A DNA stretch of 64,000 nt, taken from NCBI RefSeq assembly GCF_963924675.1, contig NC_089222.1:135744281-135808280 (forward strand), written 5' to 3'. Position numbers and translations under genes: made by a program. Origin of the DNA: Phocoena phocoena (Eukaryota; Chordata; Mammalia; Artiodactyla; Phocoenidae). Below are positions 12,520 through 23,279 of the stretch, one piece after another (within the stretch, counting starts at the first letter, position 1; each line of letters starts with the position of its first letter). The notes under the pieces were generated by a model that saw only the letters and a program-made list of their open reading frames with translations, made no database searches and was not told the DNA's origin.

Positions 12520-12860
12520 TTACTGTGGACCTGATGTATGTTAGCCTGTGTTCAAGGTGCTGGGGATGTAGCAACAAAGTCCTTCTTCCTAGGGCAGTTA
12601 TGTTTCAGTGGAGTGAGACAGACTGTAAACAAATATACACTGTGTTAGTGGTGATAAAGTGCTATGGGGAAAAAAATAAAGCATTAAGAAAGGGAGGTAA
12701 GAGGGATGAGGCTGGGTGGGTGGGGCAGAAGGGCTGTCTGACAAGGTGACTTTTGGACAAGACGTGATGGAAGTGAGGGATGAACTGTGTGGAACTAGGG
12801 TGAAGAATATTTCTGGTAGAGGCACAAAGAGTGCAAAGACCTAGGATGGGAATATACTTG
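12520..12860 (+). repeat. Ancient interspersed repeat of the 'mass-of-tissue' type, family unsure
   Basis: The order GTGCTGGGGATGTAGCAACAAAG, a GACAGACTGTAAACAAATA segment, GTGATAAAGTGCTATGGGGAAAAAAATAAAGC, and finally GAGTGCAAAGACCTAGG matches a very common mammalian repeat whose consensus contains 'gtgctggggatacagcag ... gcaaaggccctgagg'. I cannot recall the family name with certainty. Similar copies lie at about 18250-18640, 50935-51080, 58510-58830 and 58970-59170. Confidence 0.55.
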
Positions 12861-13625
12861 GGAGAAGAGTGTGGCTGGAACCAAATAAGTGGTGTCAAAG
12901 GTCATCTGAACCAGCTGGAACATTGTAGAATTCTGAAATACTGTGCTGAAAACTGTCCTTTAACAGCACCATGGTCCAAACCAAACAGTACAAGTGAGGC
13001 TTCAACTTTTGCAATAGAGCATGGGTGGGGTGGGCAGGGAATAGAGACACTTATTCCTTTGCATCGGCATACAGCAAACTACTGATAAAGTTATTAAGAC
13101 TGAAGACCAGTGAGCTGTATGAGATGTCTGTCTGTATTAGTCTGGTCTGAGGAGATGAATGTTAAATTCTTTCTGTCACCCAAGATTCAAGCAGTTTTCT
13201 TTTGTTCCTTGTCAGTTCTTGAATGTGCTGGATAGTCTTAGATGAGTCCCAGGCCTTTCTTAACCTTTTTCTAGTTTGTGAAGTATGGCTGATACTTACT
13301 GTCTCTTAGGTGCGTTAAGTCACTTGTAAAATCCTTTGGAAAATTAGAAGACTCATAGATGTTTTCACAGAAAGCATCAACTAATGGTTTGAAGAATTCA
13401 GTGGAGTGTCATGGGAAAGGCCGTAGGAAAGGGGGGTCGGGCACAGCACTACACTTAGGTTCAGCTGGTCAGCTGGCAGTTTCTGTTTTGACAAAGATGT
13501 GTATGTGTGTTTGTAGGTAGTTGATGTCTGTATGTGGAGAGGAGTAAAACAAAAACATAGACCAAAATAGTGGGATTGCTGTATTTCAGAAGGCAGCACA
13601 TTCACAAATTTTTATTTTATTGCAG

Positions 13626-13815
13626 GTATTTCTTGGTGGATTTTTACGCACCGACAACAACTGTTGAAGGCATAATGGAGCATTTGTCTCGAGACATTGA
13701 TGTGATTAGACCAAATATTGTAAAACACCCTCTGACCCAGGAAGTGAAAGAGTGTGAAGGGATTGTCCCAGTCCCACTTGAAGAAAAGCTGTATTCCACC
13801 AAGAAGAGGAAGTGA
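13626..13815 (+). CDS. MRPS6: MRPS6 terminal coding exon (mitochondrial small-subunit ribosomal protein bS6m)
   Basis: MRPS6 is the mitochondrial homologue of bacterial ribosomal protein S6. It binds 12S rRNA at the platform of the 28S subunit and is encoded in the nucleus. After the TTGCAG acceptor the exon starts with the last base of a split codon, then encodes 62 residues beginning YFLVDFYAP and ending YSTKKRK before TGA (13813-13815). The motifs [28 protein letters not shown] and [10 protein letters not shown] match the C-terminal half of human MRPS6 as I remember it, with a few substitutions (TTTVEG where human has AAVES). The human protein ends KRKK, so this one appears one lysine shorter. 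The N-terminal half lies on exons upstream of the window. The frame is intact, with no sign of pseudogenisation. Confidence 0.96.
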
Positions 13816-14190
13816 GAAGATTCACCAGATTTTAGCCTTCTATTTAATTCTCTCACTTTTGAGCACCATGGATTAATAACTGACCAGCCTGATCTTTATG
13901 TAAGAGGGTGCTTTCAGTGCCCTTTGATTTTTCTAAGGTACTTTTAGTTCTTGATCCCCTTTGCTGTGAAAAGTCGGGCAGTGGCCTCCTTAGAGCCACT
14001 TTGTAATATATGGCATCAGCGCTCCCTGCTCGATTGTGTTTCACGAATGTAATTTGTCAGTGAGGACTTTGCCCTACAGCAGCACTAACACTGCTTTGAA
14101 GAGCAAAGATTATAAAAACCACTTTGGATTACACGCTAGTCATTCAGACTGTATACCACCATGCAAAATAAAAATTTAAGACCATCGTAT
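13816..14190 (+). other. MRPS6: MRPS6 3' untranslated region
   Basis: This follows the TGA stop directly. It has no repeat in it and ends about 20 bases after the polyadenylation signal at 14167-14172, so the UTR is roughly 375 bases. The exact cleavage site cannot be fixed from sequence. The downstream bases turn into unremarkable GC-rich intergenic DNA. Confidence 0.75.
14167..14172 (+). terminator. MRPS6: Polyadenylation signal AATAAA of MRPS6
   Basis: A canonical AATAAA lies 352 bases after the stop codon, in the context GCAAAATAAAAATTTAAG. It is the first canonical hexamer downstream of the stop. A second AATAAA at about 14807 (GGAAATAAAAAGAC) could serve a longer isoform. Confidence 0.8.
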
Positions 14191-14920
14191 TATATGAGTA
14201 ACTTTTGATCAGAGTGAAAGTCTGTGATTTTAAAGAACTTTTGCCTCGTCACCTCCCCCAGCACTGTGCCCCATCCAAAGCCTCACAGCTCCAGTCTGCC
14301 CAGAATGCTGGCAGCGTGTGGGCGGGGCTCCCGGTTACCAGCGCAGGTTCAAGACTGGGAGAAGCCACGGTGAGGGCAGGTGGGATGTGTCTGTCCCTTG
14401 ACTCCTGGGCAGTCACTTTTCCTTTCCTCTCACAATTAACTTGTCCTTGTGGTGGGTGCTGCTCTTGGTAGAGGGGCGTGTGTGTTCTGTGGCAGTTGGT
14501 GGTGGCACTGCTTCCTGTCATTCCTCTGCCAGTAGCACTGCTTCCTCACTGTCCCTCGGGCCTGCAGACCTCTTTGGGGAAGTGGCCACCTTTGAACTCT
14601 GCACCTCCTCCCTTCTGCCCGTTACCCTGATGAGTCGGAAGCCAATTGCTGTTGAGTTGGGGATGCCCAAAGAGCTAGCTGGCGCCATGCCTGTGGCTAG
14701 TGGCATGCTGAGCTCTTAAGTTAGGGGGACTTGTAAGAAGATCCATCTTTTTTGTTGTTGTTTTTATTTGATACTCATAGACATATTTTAAAAAACATGT
14801 CCTGGAAATAAAAAGACAGGTTTTGCTTTGAGAGATTTTTGTTAGCAGGGGAAAAGTTGGGTTTGAAATGTTGTTGTACTTTGAGACTAAGAAGCAGCTA
14901 GTCTTAAAATTGATTTAATT
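14191..14920. other. 3' flank of MRPS6, nothing specific recognised
   Basis: GC-rich sequence directly after the MRPS6 cleavage region, with no repeat I can name. The open frames on both strands are short and have no family resemblance. An AATAAA at about 14807 might mark an alternative MRPS6 end. Confidence 0.5.
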
Positions 14921-15109
14921 AGGGTTATCATATTTAGCAAATAAAAATGCAGGATGGCCAATTAAATTTGAATTTCGGATAAATAACGAGTCAGCTTCCA
15001 CATAAGTATGCTCCAAATATTGCAAGGAGTACACTTATAGCAAAAAATGATGCATTGTCTATTTGACATTCAGATTTATGTGGGTGTCCTGTATTTTATG
15101 TGGTAACCT
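14921..15109. repeat. Palindromic MITE-like DNA transposon
   Basis: The left arm starts AGGGTTATCATATTTAGC and continues AAATAAAAATGCAGGATGGCC. The right arm ends with GTCCTGTATTTTATGTGGTAACCT, its diverged inverse complement. The centre (around 15000-15040) is AT-rich, and the two arms can pair over about 80 bases, as in short non-autonomous elements that are nearly whole-length palindromes. I recognise this as a common old mammalian repeat but not its name. No coding capacity. Confidence 0.7.
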
Positions 15110-16224
15110 TGGTATAACTCACATAAAGGAATAATCAATACCAAGCCAGAGACAGCAAAGCTGAGAAGAAAATAAAGTCAACATCCAGCATCCTGGCTTC
15201 AGCTGACTACACTGGCAACGAGACAAGTTACGGAAGAGAACCCGGTGGGTGTGCCTTAATGTGCCCCAAACCCTTGTGCCCTCAACCTACCGGAAAACTG
15301 ATCTAGAAACCAACTGAAATTTCATTTCTGGTCAGTGCCAGATAATCTGTTCTGTGAGCCTGAATTTACACCACAGTCTGAGAATTCTCCTTTAAAAAGT
15401 TCCATATGTGGTCTCTGCCCCAGGCCTGGGACGCTGAGGACCTGGGGTCCCTGGCAGTGGGCTGGCTTCTGTGGTGGGTGAGGATGAGGCTTTTTGCTGG
15501 AACAGTCACTGGCATCTCCTCCTCAGTCTCCTCAGAGCTGGTGAATTGGAAGAAATTGACCAGCCTTTCCATGTTCCCACAGCGGGCCCCTGCACAGGGC
15601 ATCCATCAGCAGCCCAAATGACAAAGCTTCTGCACACAAGTTGTTGGGGGAAGTGCCAGTTACTAAGTCGAATCTCTGCTTGTACTAATTACACAGTCAG
15701 ATCATATTGAAGCCAGAGGGAGCCCAGAGATCTGGCCTCTGCCTCTTTTTAATGGTGAGACTGAAGCACAGACAGATGTGCAAGAGAGGTGCCCCGAGAG
15801 CCAGGAGGAGCCCAGCTCCAAACTAGTCCGAGGCTTCCTCTCTCCGGGATGCTGCCTGTGTCTCTGCCCTGGACGATCAGATTCCGCCCTTTGCTTATTC
15901 TTAAGAGCCCGGGCAGCATCCAGCTTCAACTTCCTCCAGAAGCAAAACTATTAAAAAGTCTCTCTGAAGAGCAATAGTTCAGTCAAGAGGGTCGTTAAGA
16001 ACTGTACACTGGAAATAAAAGGGATAAAGTGGAGATTATCGGGGAAAATATGCTTCTTCCTGTTCATTAGGGATTTCCTGAAAGCGCAGGCTCTCAGCCA
16101 GGGCTCGAGGGATCACAAGCTCCTCCACCAAATGGCTTGGGGCTCCATGTACTGTCACTCAGGTGCTATCTGAGGTGCGTCTTGCGTTTTCCTTACAGTG
16201 TATTATGTGCGCGCCGCGTGCCAT
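15110..16224. other. Intergenic sequence, nothing recognised
   Basis: Mixed-composition DNA without a recognisable repeat, exon or RNA gene. Open frames are all under 80 codons and show no protein family features. Confidence 0.4.
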
Positions 16225-16400
16225 GTCCCGTGCTGCTGCGCACGCTTAATCTGTTGCCTCATTTAGCCCTTTGAGCGGCTCTGTGAGGGAGTGGTGTTAT
16301 CCCTGTTTTCTGGATGAGAAAACAGACTCCAAGAGATTTGAACTTGACCCCACAAGTACCAAGTGACAGCTGGGATCTTGAGCTGGGGACCCTGACGCCA
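16225..16400 (-). repeat. MIR SINE
   Basis: In reverse orientation the segment shows the MIR order: CTCATTTAGCCCTTTGAGCGGCTCTGTGAGG, then CCCTGTTTTCTGGATGAGAAAACAGACTCC, then GACAGCTGGGATCTTGAGC. This corresponds to the complement of the core and downstream part of the consensus. Ancient and non-coding. Confidence 0.75.
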
Positions 16401-19400
16401 TGGAGTCTTTTCCATCCGGTAGCACTGAGGTTGTCATCGTTCTCTCTGGTTAAACCAGGCACCTGGGTGTCAGGGGTGAGTTAGTGTCACTCAGATAGTA
16501 GCAGTTGTCCTCGTGTCCTGAGTGTGGTGCTGACACTTTCTTTTCCTGCACTTGCTAGCCCTTAGGAAATCGACGGGCTCCGTTGGGCATTCCAGGTCAT
16601 CGAGTGTTCGGAATCCTGTGGCACAGTTTAGAGCGGCTTAGGAAGGAGGCTGGCTAAGTAGGACAGCTGTGCTGTGTGCCAGTTCCCCTCCAAAAGGAAG
16701 CTCCAAAATGAAGCCACTGTCCCTTCCCCCCGAGGCGCTGATTCATAGCTGGACCTTCAGCCACTAAGGGGCCCTTGCCCCCTTACAGCCTGTTGGGATG
16801 CCAGGGTTTGAGGAGGGCCTATGTGCAGGTCATCTCCGGGCTGCTTCTTTGCCCTGGGTCCTCTTGCCCAGGTTGGCGGCAGGCAGAGGTACTGTTTGGG
16901 TGGTTTGCCCCTTCAGTGGACGGTTATCAGTGAAGTTCTGGGAGTAGAGCATGGGCAGAGACAGTCCTGCGGGGCTGATAGCTGGGAAGGCAGAGCGGTG
17001 TGGGTGTTGCCACATGGGGGGTGCTGCAAAGGGCAAGAGCAGAGGACGTGGTCGGGAGGGGACAGGGAAGGCGAGACCTACAGGATGCGGAGCCAGTCCC
17101 ATGATGTGATGGTGTCGGCAGATGGCACAGCACGTACAGATGCCTCGAGGTCCTGAGCTGGAGACCAGAGGGTGGAGCGGGCAGGATGAGGAATTGGGGG
17201 GCCAGATCTGGGAGACTGGATAGAAACTCCCGAGAATAAACACGAAGGGATAGGAGTCTGCTGAAGTGAAAGGAGACACAGAAGCATAAGAGGCCAGGTG
17301 TCGTGGTGAAGCAGCAACTCCAGAGTGCTCCCTTTGGGGGCCTCTTCCTCAGATTTGTTACCCTATTTGTGGTCCACTTGGAACAGGGTTGAGCTTCCAG
17401 AAATCCTTTTTTTTTTTTTTTTTTTTTCCCCTGCATAAGGTGGGCTCAGGAAGGTGGAGAAAGATGGAGGCTGTGGACCCAAGAAGCTAGTCCCAGGGGT
17501 GCCTTGGAAGCTGCTTCCTGGAGACGTTGTCAGGTCACAGAAGCATCTGAACCCAAGACGATGAAGTCCTGTCCCGTGGAATGTCCACAAGGAAGGACCA
17601 CTAGGCCCAAGTGAGCCTTTTGCTGAAAGACCAGGTTTGTGTTGATTGAGATGAAATACCAATTAAAAGATAGAGGAGCACTGAAAGCATGAGCTGCGTG
17701 TCCATGCTTCTGGTTGAGTCTAGAAGAGGAGTTATCCACCCTGACACACCTGAGGGATACCACACACACCTTCAGCAAAAGCTCAACATGGACATTATAC
17801 CTTTCCCCTCCTCACAACTCCCTGAGGCCAGTTATACCCGTTTTACAAATGGGGCACCCAAGTGCTAAGAGAAAATGAGTGACTCCTCCAAAGCTACCAA
17901 GGGAGGAGTTGGGATTGGGGATTTGAATGTCCACTTTGGGCACGCTGCGCCCTTCTAGAGGAGGCCTCTGCCAGTCCCTGCAGCCTGGGCCACACTGACT
18001 GACCTGGTACCCTGTGCCCTTCCTGTCCCACACCTGGACCAAGACCCCGGGCTTCATCACTATAGGAGGGGAGACAGTGGATCTGGGACTCCTTGGGAGT
18101 GCTTTTAATCTCAGGTCTTCAAAGAGAAGTCCTGAGAACACTGGAAGAAAAGTTAGTGTACCCTGGAGATCAGGCCTCCTTTTGTCATGTTTTTCCAAAC
18201 TGTTCCATAATTTCCCACAGAGATTTTTTCTCTCCACGTTTCCCCAGGGGTGTGTTTATAGGGCACACACATGGCAGGTGCTGCCCTGGGCAGGATACAA
18301 AGACGAATGGGCTGTGTCCCTGACCCCAAGCCTCTCACAGATGGGGGAGGTGGAAATATTCAGCCATCTGAAGACAGGCCATAATAAAAACATTCACTGA
18401 GGTTCATACCAAGTGCTGTGGAAACGGAGAACCGGATTCGTTACTATTGGAGTGGGGGGAGGTGGGGAGTTTTCCAGCAGAGATGGCATTTAAGCTGGCA
18501 TGGGAGCAAGTAGTGTGGAGCATGGGTGGTGGGAGATGGGAGGTGGCTAAGGTGTGTTTTGGAAACACCTGGGAACGGGCAGGTATGGTGTGATGGCGGG
18601 AAAGGGCTTGGGGTGCAGGAGAGCCTGGAAATTCAGGGAGGGTCCAAGTTGCCATCTGTTGGTGCAGAGACATTTTGTGGCTGCTAAGGGTTTCTTGAAG
18701 TGAAGGGACCATTTTGAAGAACCAAGAATGAGTGCTATGCATATTAACTTGTTCTGAAAGGTGCCTCCTAATTGACCAACCCCCCATGCTGCCCACATGT
18801 TCGTGAGAACGAAATGATTATACAGACTCATCATGGAGAAGTACAAAGAGGGCTGAGGCCAGGTTTTCAGATGTCCCCCAGCAGTAGACAGAGTGGACTA
18901 GACAGTGTAGTGCTTGCCCCGTGGCCCCTACCTGACCTGGGGGTGCTCTGAAATGGCGTGAGGGAGCATTTGGAAAGTATGCAGCATCCTCTCCTTGTGG
19001 TCTGGAGGGCTCAGCGAGAGATGACTGCACCTGGCATCCACCTGGAAGGCCACCTTCCACCCCCTGCCCTGTTTTCTGCACCCGGAAACAGGCCAGTGTG
19101 GTGCTGATAGTGGGGAGTTTCCAGGGCAATTTGTGAGATTCTCAGTCACCTTGAAAAAAGCGTAGCCGTGGGATGAGCGTAGAACTTTGGGTCAGAGACC
19201 TCCTCAATGGACCACATGATCATGGACCGTTTCTTATCTTCTCTCAGCCGCCAGTGCACAAGCTGGTCTCAGAGAGCCTTTCCAAGTCTATCAGGCCCTG
19301 GACCAGGTCCACTGTCCCCCCAGTTTGGTGGGGTTTTGGGTGGAGGGTTATTCAGTCATCCTGCTGGTTGGCAGGATAAGGAGATGGGGAAGGGTTAAGA

Positions 19401-20283
19401 GAATTTCTCAGAGGCTTTGCACACTTTTCATCTTCTGGTAAGGAGAGCTGTTTCCACAGCCTGCCAGGGGGTTCTGTGAGGCTATCACTCTAATTCTAAA
19501 CAGAATAGGCGCTGTACTTGATCACAAGAAAACAGCAAAGGGAGCTCCAGAGGCCAGCATGGTCATATGCTGGGCTTGAACTGCCGGCATTCTTTTTGCT
19601 CTGAGAACAAAGTTTTAAGGCATCTGGACTTAGACCCAAACACAGGCACAAGGCATCCTGTGAGTCCACAGGAGGAAAACGGTGTGGTGACCAGGAAGTT
19701 CTTGGGTGGTGGTGAGGTCTGGTTTTTGGAGAGCTGCGCCATGACCCCGAAAATCAGCCCCTAAGTTTATAGTAACAGCAGCAATACCTAGATAACCTTG
19801 CACACTCCCAGCAGCTACCCGCAACCCAACAGGGAGATTAACAAAAGTCAAACTCCTGAAGCCACACCGAGTGTCCAAAGTGCTCAAGACCTCTGGGTTG
19901 CTGCAAAGGGGCAGAATTGTCTGTGTACTGCAACTGAACCCTTTTCTCCAGAACACCTGGGGCTAAGCTGTGTCTCCTCTGGGGGAAGGAAATGTGATTT
20001 CACTTCATTTCCCAGAGATTTGCCCCGAGATGGTTGCATTGTGAGTGAAGACAAGGATACATTGTTCAGTGGATAATGCCAGAAGTCAGGATTGTGCAAA
20101 ATGGGCTCTTGACCTCTCCTTTCCAAATAAGTGGGTGACTCCGTTGTTTCCATAAACTTGTATTGAGCTAAATGATGTGACTTGGATGTAGCACTGTTTG
20201 TCCATGTGGATCCCCAAATGTGAGCACTTGTGGAAGATTAGATTTTGCTTTCTGGACAGAGATTAACTGGTACTGTTAACTGG
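16401..20283. other. Intergenic stretch with two old repeat fragments
   Basis: A MIR-like piece lies at about 17806-17920 (CTCACAACTCCCTGAGGC and CCCGTTTTACAAATGGGGCACC, minus orientation). A diverged copy of the common ancient repeat also seen at 12520 lies at about 18250-18640, ending near GGGAAAGGGCTTGGGG. A lone T-run of about 23 bases at 17405-17428 has no attached SINE. Open frames reach 149 and 169 codons on the minus strand near 16830-17436. They are proline- and serine-rich, overlap each other in different frames and show no family features, so I treat them as chance. Confidence 0.4.
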
Positions 20284-20922
20284 TACAGCCAATTCTCATT
20301 ATTCAAAGATTCTGATTTTGTGAATTTGCCTACTCGCAAAAATTTATCTGTAGCCCCCAAATCCATACGGTGTCTTTGTGGTCATTCACAGATACAGTGG
20401 CAAAATTTTGAGTCTCCGGTGAATCTGTTCGCAGCCAAGGATGAACAGGTCTTAACACTGTAGACAAGTGTCTTTTTCTCCGTCAATTTAGTGTCGTGTG
20501 TTTTGCATTTGCGTGCTTTTTGTTGGCGATTTTACTGCTTAAAATGCCCCTACCCGTGTGCCCCGCCCACCGTGTAATGCTGAAATGCTGTCTGTTGTCC
20601 CTAAGCACAAAAAGGCTGCGATGTGTCTTACGTAAAAAATACATGTGTTAGGTTAGCTTTGTTTTGACCCAAGTTATGGTGCTGTAGGCCTTGTTCAATG
20701 TTAATGGATCCACAGTGTATATTAAGTAAGGGGTCATTAGAAAGAAACACACAGATGAAGCAAGATTATGTATTGACGGGTTGACACAGATGTTGTGCCC
20801 AGGCGCTCGCAGGAGCCTAACCCTGTATTTCCTCTAGGAGCAGTGGTTTTATTGTTCTCTAAATCAGCATTTGCAGCAACTGCGTATGACAGAAGTATCA
20901 GGCATGACGAGAACTGACTGTA
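20284..20922 (+). mobile_element. Tigger-like (pogo, Tc1/mariner) DNA transposon remnant
   Basis: Inverted ends are visible: TACAGCCAATTCTCATTATTC at 20284 and a diverged complement ending GACGAGAACTGACTGTA at 20922, each with an outer TA dinucleotide as expected for TA-target insertion. The interior around 20575-20735 preserves a decayed frame resembling the CENP-B/Psq-type helix-turn-helix of Tigger transposases: in order it reads like 'PKHKKAAMCL', then a stop, then 'SYGAVG'. Several stops and the small size (about 640 bp) show that it is a dead, internally deleted copy. Confidence 0.75.
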
Positions 20923-21348
20923 CTTGACGTGGGTTTTGTGCTTTGTTTTTCTGCTGAGCGCCTCTTTGACATCTTCCAATAATTCTCCAACTTTCATTTG
21001 CAACAGAGATTTTTATTCCCACCACTGTTCTTATTCTGCTTGTCCAGTTTGTCTTTCACCATCCTGCCTCCCCCTCTGTCATCACTTTCATTCTCCTCCA
21101 CCAGCTCCCATCCACTAGAGAGCCACATGTCTGCATGAGCCAGGGGCCTTCTCTTTGTGGGGAGCACGAAGAACCTTGACAGAAAGGTTTGGTGATGTGG
21201 CCAGAAAGAGCCTGGACACTGTCCACTTGTCTCCCAGCCTTAGAAGCAGGCGATTCAGTGGGTTTAGTTAAGGGATAACTAGATTAACAGTGGAGCAACC
21301 CCTTCCCAGGACTCTGTGATATCTCAAGGGTTTTCATAACACTCTTCA
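20923..21348. other. Intergenic sequence, nothing recognised
   Basis: No repeat, exon or RNA gene recognised between the Tigger remnant and the nested SINE pair. A pyrimidine-rich tract lies at 21040-21110. Confidence 0.4.
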
Positions 21349-21358
21349 AATCAAATAC

Positions 21359-21869
21359 TTTTTTTTTAAAGATAGCATTTTAAAAATTATTTACTTATTG
21401 GCTATGTGGCATCTTTTTTTTGTTTTTATAAATTTATTTATTTATTTTTGGCTGTGTTGGGTCTTCATTGCTGCACGCGGGCTTTCTCTAGTTGTGGCGA
21501 GCAGGGGCTACTCTTCGTTGCAGTGCGCGGGCTTCTCATTGCTGTGGCTTCTCTTGTTGCGGAGCACGGGCTCTAGGCACGCAGGCTTCAGTAGTTGTGG
21601 CACGTGGGCTCAGCAGTTGTGGTTCGCAAGCTCTAGAGTGCAGGCTCAGTAGTTGTGGCGCATGGGCTCAGTTGCTCCGCAGCATGTGGGATCTTCCTGG
21701 ACCAGGGTCCTGAAATCGTGTCCCCTGCATTGGCAGGCGGATTCTTAACTACTGCACCACCAGGAAAGTCCCCGGCATGTAGGATCTTTGTTCCCTGACC
21801 AGGGATCAAACCCGTGCCCCCTGCATTGGAAGCAGAGAGTCTTAACCACTGGACCGCCAGGGAAGTCCC
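21359..21869 (-). repeat. Outer CHR SINE, split by an inserted SINE
   Basis: The outer copy has its tail at the left (T-run at 21359) and its head at the right, where CCCTGACCAGGGATCAAACC and CACTGGACCGCCAGGGAAGTCCC mark the tRNA-like head. It is bounded by a 10-bp target-site duplication AATCAAATAC at 21349-21358 and 21870-21879. The body is interrupted at about 21412 and resumes at about 21774. The flanks of the interruption share GGCAT (21408-21412, 21774-21778). It is the older, shorter CHR type. Confidence 0.8.
21413..21773 (-). repeat. Inner long-type CHR SINE inserted in another SINE
   Basis: A full-length long CHR copy on the minus strand: T-rich tail with (TTTA) units at 21420-21450, the GGCTGTGTTGGGTCTTCATTG segment, the body with AGTTGTGG repeats, and the head CAGGAAAGTCC at 21773. 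The GGCAT on both sides is a short candidate duplication. Because it interrupts the outer SINE, this one is the younger. Confidence 0.8.
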
Positions 21870-21879
21870 AATCAAATAC

Positions 21880-22389
21880 GTTTTAATTACCTTTAAAACA
21901 ACAGCAAAAAGTTGTTCACAATGCAGAATCACAAGGAATTTTAAAGATGCTGATTTTATGAAGTAGGCAGTTATGGCCAATGTTTTGAAAGCTTGTTCCT
22001 CTTCCATTTATCTCTTACCAGATCTAAATATAATAATATGGAATAAGTTACTTAGCATGGTTAAGCAAAATGTTAAAGGAATCTCTGTTTGCTCAACACT
22101 CCCTTATCCTTCCTAATCCTGAAATGGTTCTCCGTTAAATCTCTATTGTGATGAAACGTGATTGCTCTAACAACTGTGGTCCTCACCTTACAGCGCTATT
22201 CACACTCTGCTTGCTTTCTTAAAACCTTCACATGGATTGATACACTAGAAACATCCTACTTTAAAAAGAACTCAAACATCCCTAAAAGAACAGAAGATAC
22301 TATAACCAACTTGAGGTCCTTATCACTCAGATTGAACAGATATTGTATTTTTGCTGTATTTCTTTCAGTTATTTTAAAGAAATGAAATG
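21880..22389. other. Intergenic sequence, nothing recognised
   Basis: AT-rich DNA. No named repeat, exon or RNA gene identified. It may belong to the older L1 remnant that follows, but I cannot show this. Confidence 0.35.
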
Positions 22390-22551
22390 TTAGATATAGT
22401 TGAAGTCCTTTTTTTGTATCTCCTCATCTATTCCTTCCTTCCCAAGAGGTAGCCATCATTCTCAAGTCAGTGTGCATCATTTATATCCATCTTTTATGTT
22501 TTATTATGTACATATTTGGTCATAATTCATGATACTGCTTTGTGGATTTTT

Positions 22552-22751
22552 TTTTTTTTTCCGGTACGCGGGCCTCTCACTGTTGTGGCCTCTCCCGCTG
22601 CGGAGCACAGGCTCCAGTCGCGCAGGCCCAGCGGCCACGGCCCACAGGCCCAGCCGCCCTGCGGCATGTGGGATCCTCCCGGACCGGGGCACGAACCCGT
22701 ATCCCCTGCATCGGCAGGCGGACTCTCAACCACTGCGCCACCAGGGAAGCC
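22552..22751 (-). repeat. Short GC-rich CHR SINE, antisense
   Basis: A copy of the roughly 200-bp subfamily with a T-rich tail at the left, the GCGGCCACGGCCCACAGGCC body and the head CACTGCGCCACCAGGGAAGC. The perfect 17-bp target-site duplication CTGCTTTGTGGATTTTT is at 22535-22551 and 22752-22768. It is inserted in an old L1. Confidence 0.92.
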
Positions 22752-22760
22752 CTGCTTTGT

Positions 22761-22800
22761 GGATTTTTAATGAAGTAACTGGATTTTTAATGAACTAACT
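22761..22800. repeat. 20-bp tandem duplication
   Basis: Two copies of GGATTTTTAATGAA(G/C)TAACT lie back to back at 22761-22780 and 22781-22800 and differ at one base. The first overlaps the right target-site duplication of the neighbouring SINE. Confidence 0.9.
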
Positions 22801-22940
22801 GGATGTGGAGGCTTCAGCAATGTGCTTTTTTTCATTCAACACTATCACCTTGAGATCTATCATGTAGATCTAGTTCATTGATCTCTGATGTTCTATAAGG
22901 TGCATGTGTGACTACAACACACTTTGGTCACTTGCCTCTT

Positions 22941-23279
22941 CTTTTTGTTTGTTTTTTGGCTACTTTGGGTCTTCATTGCTGCTTGCGGGCTTTCTCTAGT
23001 TGTGGCAAGCAGGGGCTACTCTTTGTTGAAGTGCTGAGGCTTCTCATTGTAGTGGCTTCTCTTGTTGCAGAGCATGGGCTCTAGGCGTGCGGGCTTCAGT
23101 AGTTGCGGCACGCAGACTCAGTAGTTGTGGCTTGCAGGCTTTAAAGCACGGGCTCAGTAGTTGTGGCGCACGGGCTTATTTGCTCTGCGGCATGTGGGAT
23201 CTTCCCTGACCAGGGATCGAACTCGCATCCCCTGCATTGGCAGGTGGACTCTTAACCACTGCGCTACCAGGGAAGTCCA
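22941..23279 (-). repeat. Long-type CHR SINE, antisense
   Basis: Full-length long CHR element. The tail and GGCTACTTTGGGTCTTCATTGC lie at the left, the AGTTGTGG/AGTTGCGG body repeats in the middle, and the head (CACTGCGCTACCAGGGAAGTCC) at the right. The target-site duplication is G(T/C)CACTTGCCTCTT at 22927-22940 and 23280-23293, with one mismatch. Confidence 0.9.

Larger units (their letters stand above)
1..13625 (+). other. MRPS6: Last intron of MRPS6 (3' part)
   Basis: This stretch precedes the terminal MRPS6 exon and ends in a good acceptor, a T-rich tract followed by TTGCAG at 13620-13625. The donor lies outside the window. No frame in the interval resembles a known protein; open frames are short and overlap repeats. 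Its content is mostly interspersed repeats, listed separately. The remaining parts (about 380-970, 1080-1580, 1770-2940, 3070-6080, 7660-8700 and 12860-13620) look like ordinary intronic sequence in which I recognise nothing specific. A lone run of about 22 T at 800-822 has no SINE attached. That the whole stretch is one intron is inferred from the human gene, which has three coding exons. Confidence 0.85.

Noticed and set aside
16830..17436. Overlapping 149- and 169-codon frames on the minus strand
   Set aside because: Two different frames of the same DNA are open, neither resembles a protein family, and one begins inside a poly-T run (poly-Lys start).
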